NCBI GenBank assembly: GCA_021826565.1
Contig: JAKAZJ010000163.1
Location: forward strand, 1 to 5,590
Direction: 5' to 3'
Source: Pseudomonadota bacterium
GTDB lineage: Bacteria > Pseudomonadota > Alphaproteobacteria > Acetobacterales > Acetobacteraceae
DNA length: 5,590 nt
The notes beneath the pieces are model-generated. The model was not told the DNA's origin. It did no database searches and worked only from the letters and a program-made list of their open reading frames with translations. Below are positions 5,046 through 5,590 of the stretch, piece by piece (position 1 is the first letter of the stretch; each line of letters starts with the position of its first letter). The position numbers and the translations under genes were made by a program.

Positions 5046-5590
5046 ATGACCCCGCTTGTCTCGACCGACTGGCTTGCCGGCGAACTCGGCAAGCCCGACC
5101 TGGTGGTGTTCGACGCCACCAAATACCTGCCGAACGAACCGAAGGACGGCCATACGGAATACCTGGCCGCGCATATCCCGGGCGCGCGGTTCTTCGATAT
5201 CGATCAGATCGCCGATCCGGACACGGACCTGCCGCACATGGTCCCGTCCGCGGGGCGGTTTGCGAAGCTGATCGGCGCGCTGGGCGTGTCCAATACCGCG
5301 CGCGTGGTGTTCTACGACCAGAAGGGCCTGGCATCGGCGGCGCGCGGCTGGTGGCTGATGGGCCTGTTCGGGCACGACGCCGCTTCGGTGCTGGATGGCG
5401 GGCTGCCGAAATGGCGCGCCGAGGGGCGCGCGTGCGCCGCCGGCGCCGAACCGCCGCCGCCCGCCGCCAGCTTCCGCCCGCATTTCCGCCCGACGCGGCT
5501 GCGCGGGATCGGCGACATGCTGCACAATATCGAAACGCACTCCGAACTGGTCCTGGACGCGCGCGCCGCCGGCCGTTTTGCCGGCACCGC
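5046..5590 (+). CDS. sseA: SseA-type sulfurtransferase (two-domain rhodanese), N-terminal part (partial at right edge)
   Basis: This is the first 181 residues of a tandem-rhodanese sulfurtransferase, which moves sulfur from 3-mercaptopyruvate or thiosulfate to a thiol or cyanide acceptor. The complete N-terminal, non-catalytic rhodanese domain is visible: VSTDWLAGEL (5-14), VVFDATKYLP (20-29), HIPGARFFDI (43-52), LPHMVPS (62-68), VVFYDQKGLASAARGWWLMG (87-106) and VLDGGLPKW (115-123). This order and spacing closely follow E. coli SseA. A proline/alanine-rich linker (about 132-142) leads into the start of the C-terminal domain (LVLDARAAGRFAGT). The catalytic cysteine loop lies beyond the window, so mercaptopyruvate versus thiosulfate specificity (CG[S/T]GV[T] versus CRKGVT-like loop) cannot be decided. 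The start is the ATG at 5046, preceded by GGGAAGGGA; the ATG at 5041 is in a frame that stops at once. The 26-base spacing from AlaX suggests the same operon. Confidence 0.9.
   Translation, partial: MTPLVSTDWLAGELGKPDLVVFDATKYLPNEPKDGHTEYLAAHIPGARFFDIDQIADPDTDLPHMVPSAGRFAKLIGALGVSNTARVVFYDQKGLASAARGWWLMGLFGHDAASVLDGGLPKWRAEGRACAAGAEPPPPAASFRPHFRPTRLRGIGDMLHNIETHSELVLDARAAGRFAGT

Noticed and set aside
4404..5540. A 378-codon minus-strand open frame (and overlapping 334-codon frame 4330-5334)
   Set aside because: Both are antisense to AlaX and the sulfurtransferase, cross the gene boundary, and have arginine/serine/proline-rich shadow composition.
1..5590. Search by eye for tRNA/rRNA, CRISPR repeats, insertion-sequence ends, att sites, riboswitches
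   Set aside because: No regularly spaced direct repeats, terminal inverted repeats, transposase or integrase sequences or RNA-gene signatures were seen. Gaps between genes are all 136 bases or less.

Overview
The window reads as chromosomal DNA of a GC-rich alphaproteobacterium. Support comes from the high GC content, dense protein-coding packing and the gene families present: an RHH_4-type small protein, a DUF2336 protein next to a soluble PAS-GGDEF protein, and a NUDIX/AlaX/SseA set. The order is uncertain. The PAS-GGDEF protein and the NUDIX protein remind me most of Rhodospirillales/Acetobacteraceae, but Sphingomonadales cannot be excluded. I see no RNA genes, CRISPR arrays, insertion sequences, attachment sites or origin.

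The layout is two divergent blocks. The minus-strand block runs leftwards from 3528 and holds four genes: a diguanylate cyclase with PAS, GAF-like and GGDEF regions (3528-2140); a DUF2336 protein that overlaps it by 4 bases (2143-929); a 92-residue ribbon-helix-helix protein (826-548); and the N-terminal half of a luciferase-like flavin/F420 oxidoreductase that runs off the left edge (486-1). The plus-strand block runs rightwards from 3665 and holds a NUDIX hydrolase of the ADP-ribose pyrophosphatase type (3665-4306), an AlaX-type alanyl-tRNA editing protein overlapping it by 4 bases (4303-5019), and the N-terminal part of an SseA-type sulfurtransferase that runs off the right edge (from 5046). 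A 136-base region separates the blocks and must hold the start signals for both.

Functionally, the left block centres on cyclic-di-GMP signalling. The cyclase keeps its GGDEF active site and its RxxD product-inhibition site, and it is joined by a GTGA overlap to a DUF2336 protein of unknown function. The junction also carries a perfect 8-bp hairpin covering the region where ribosomes would bind for DUF2336. This pairing is the most interesting part of the window. The right block is a small housekeeping set: ADP-ribose or nucleotide-sugar clean-up, deacylation of mischarged tRNA(Ala), and sulfur transfer. Several very long open frames antisense to these genes, up to 740 codons, are compositional shadows and are not annotated.
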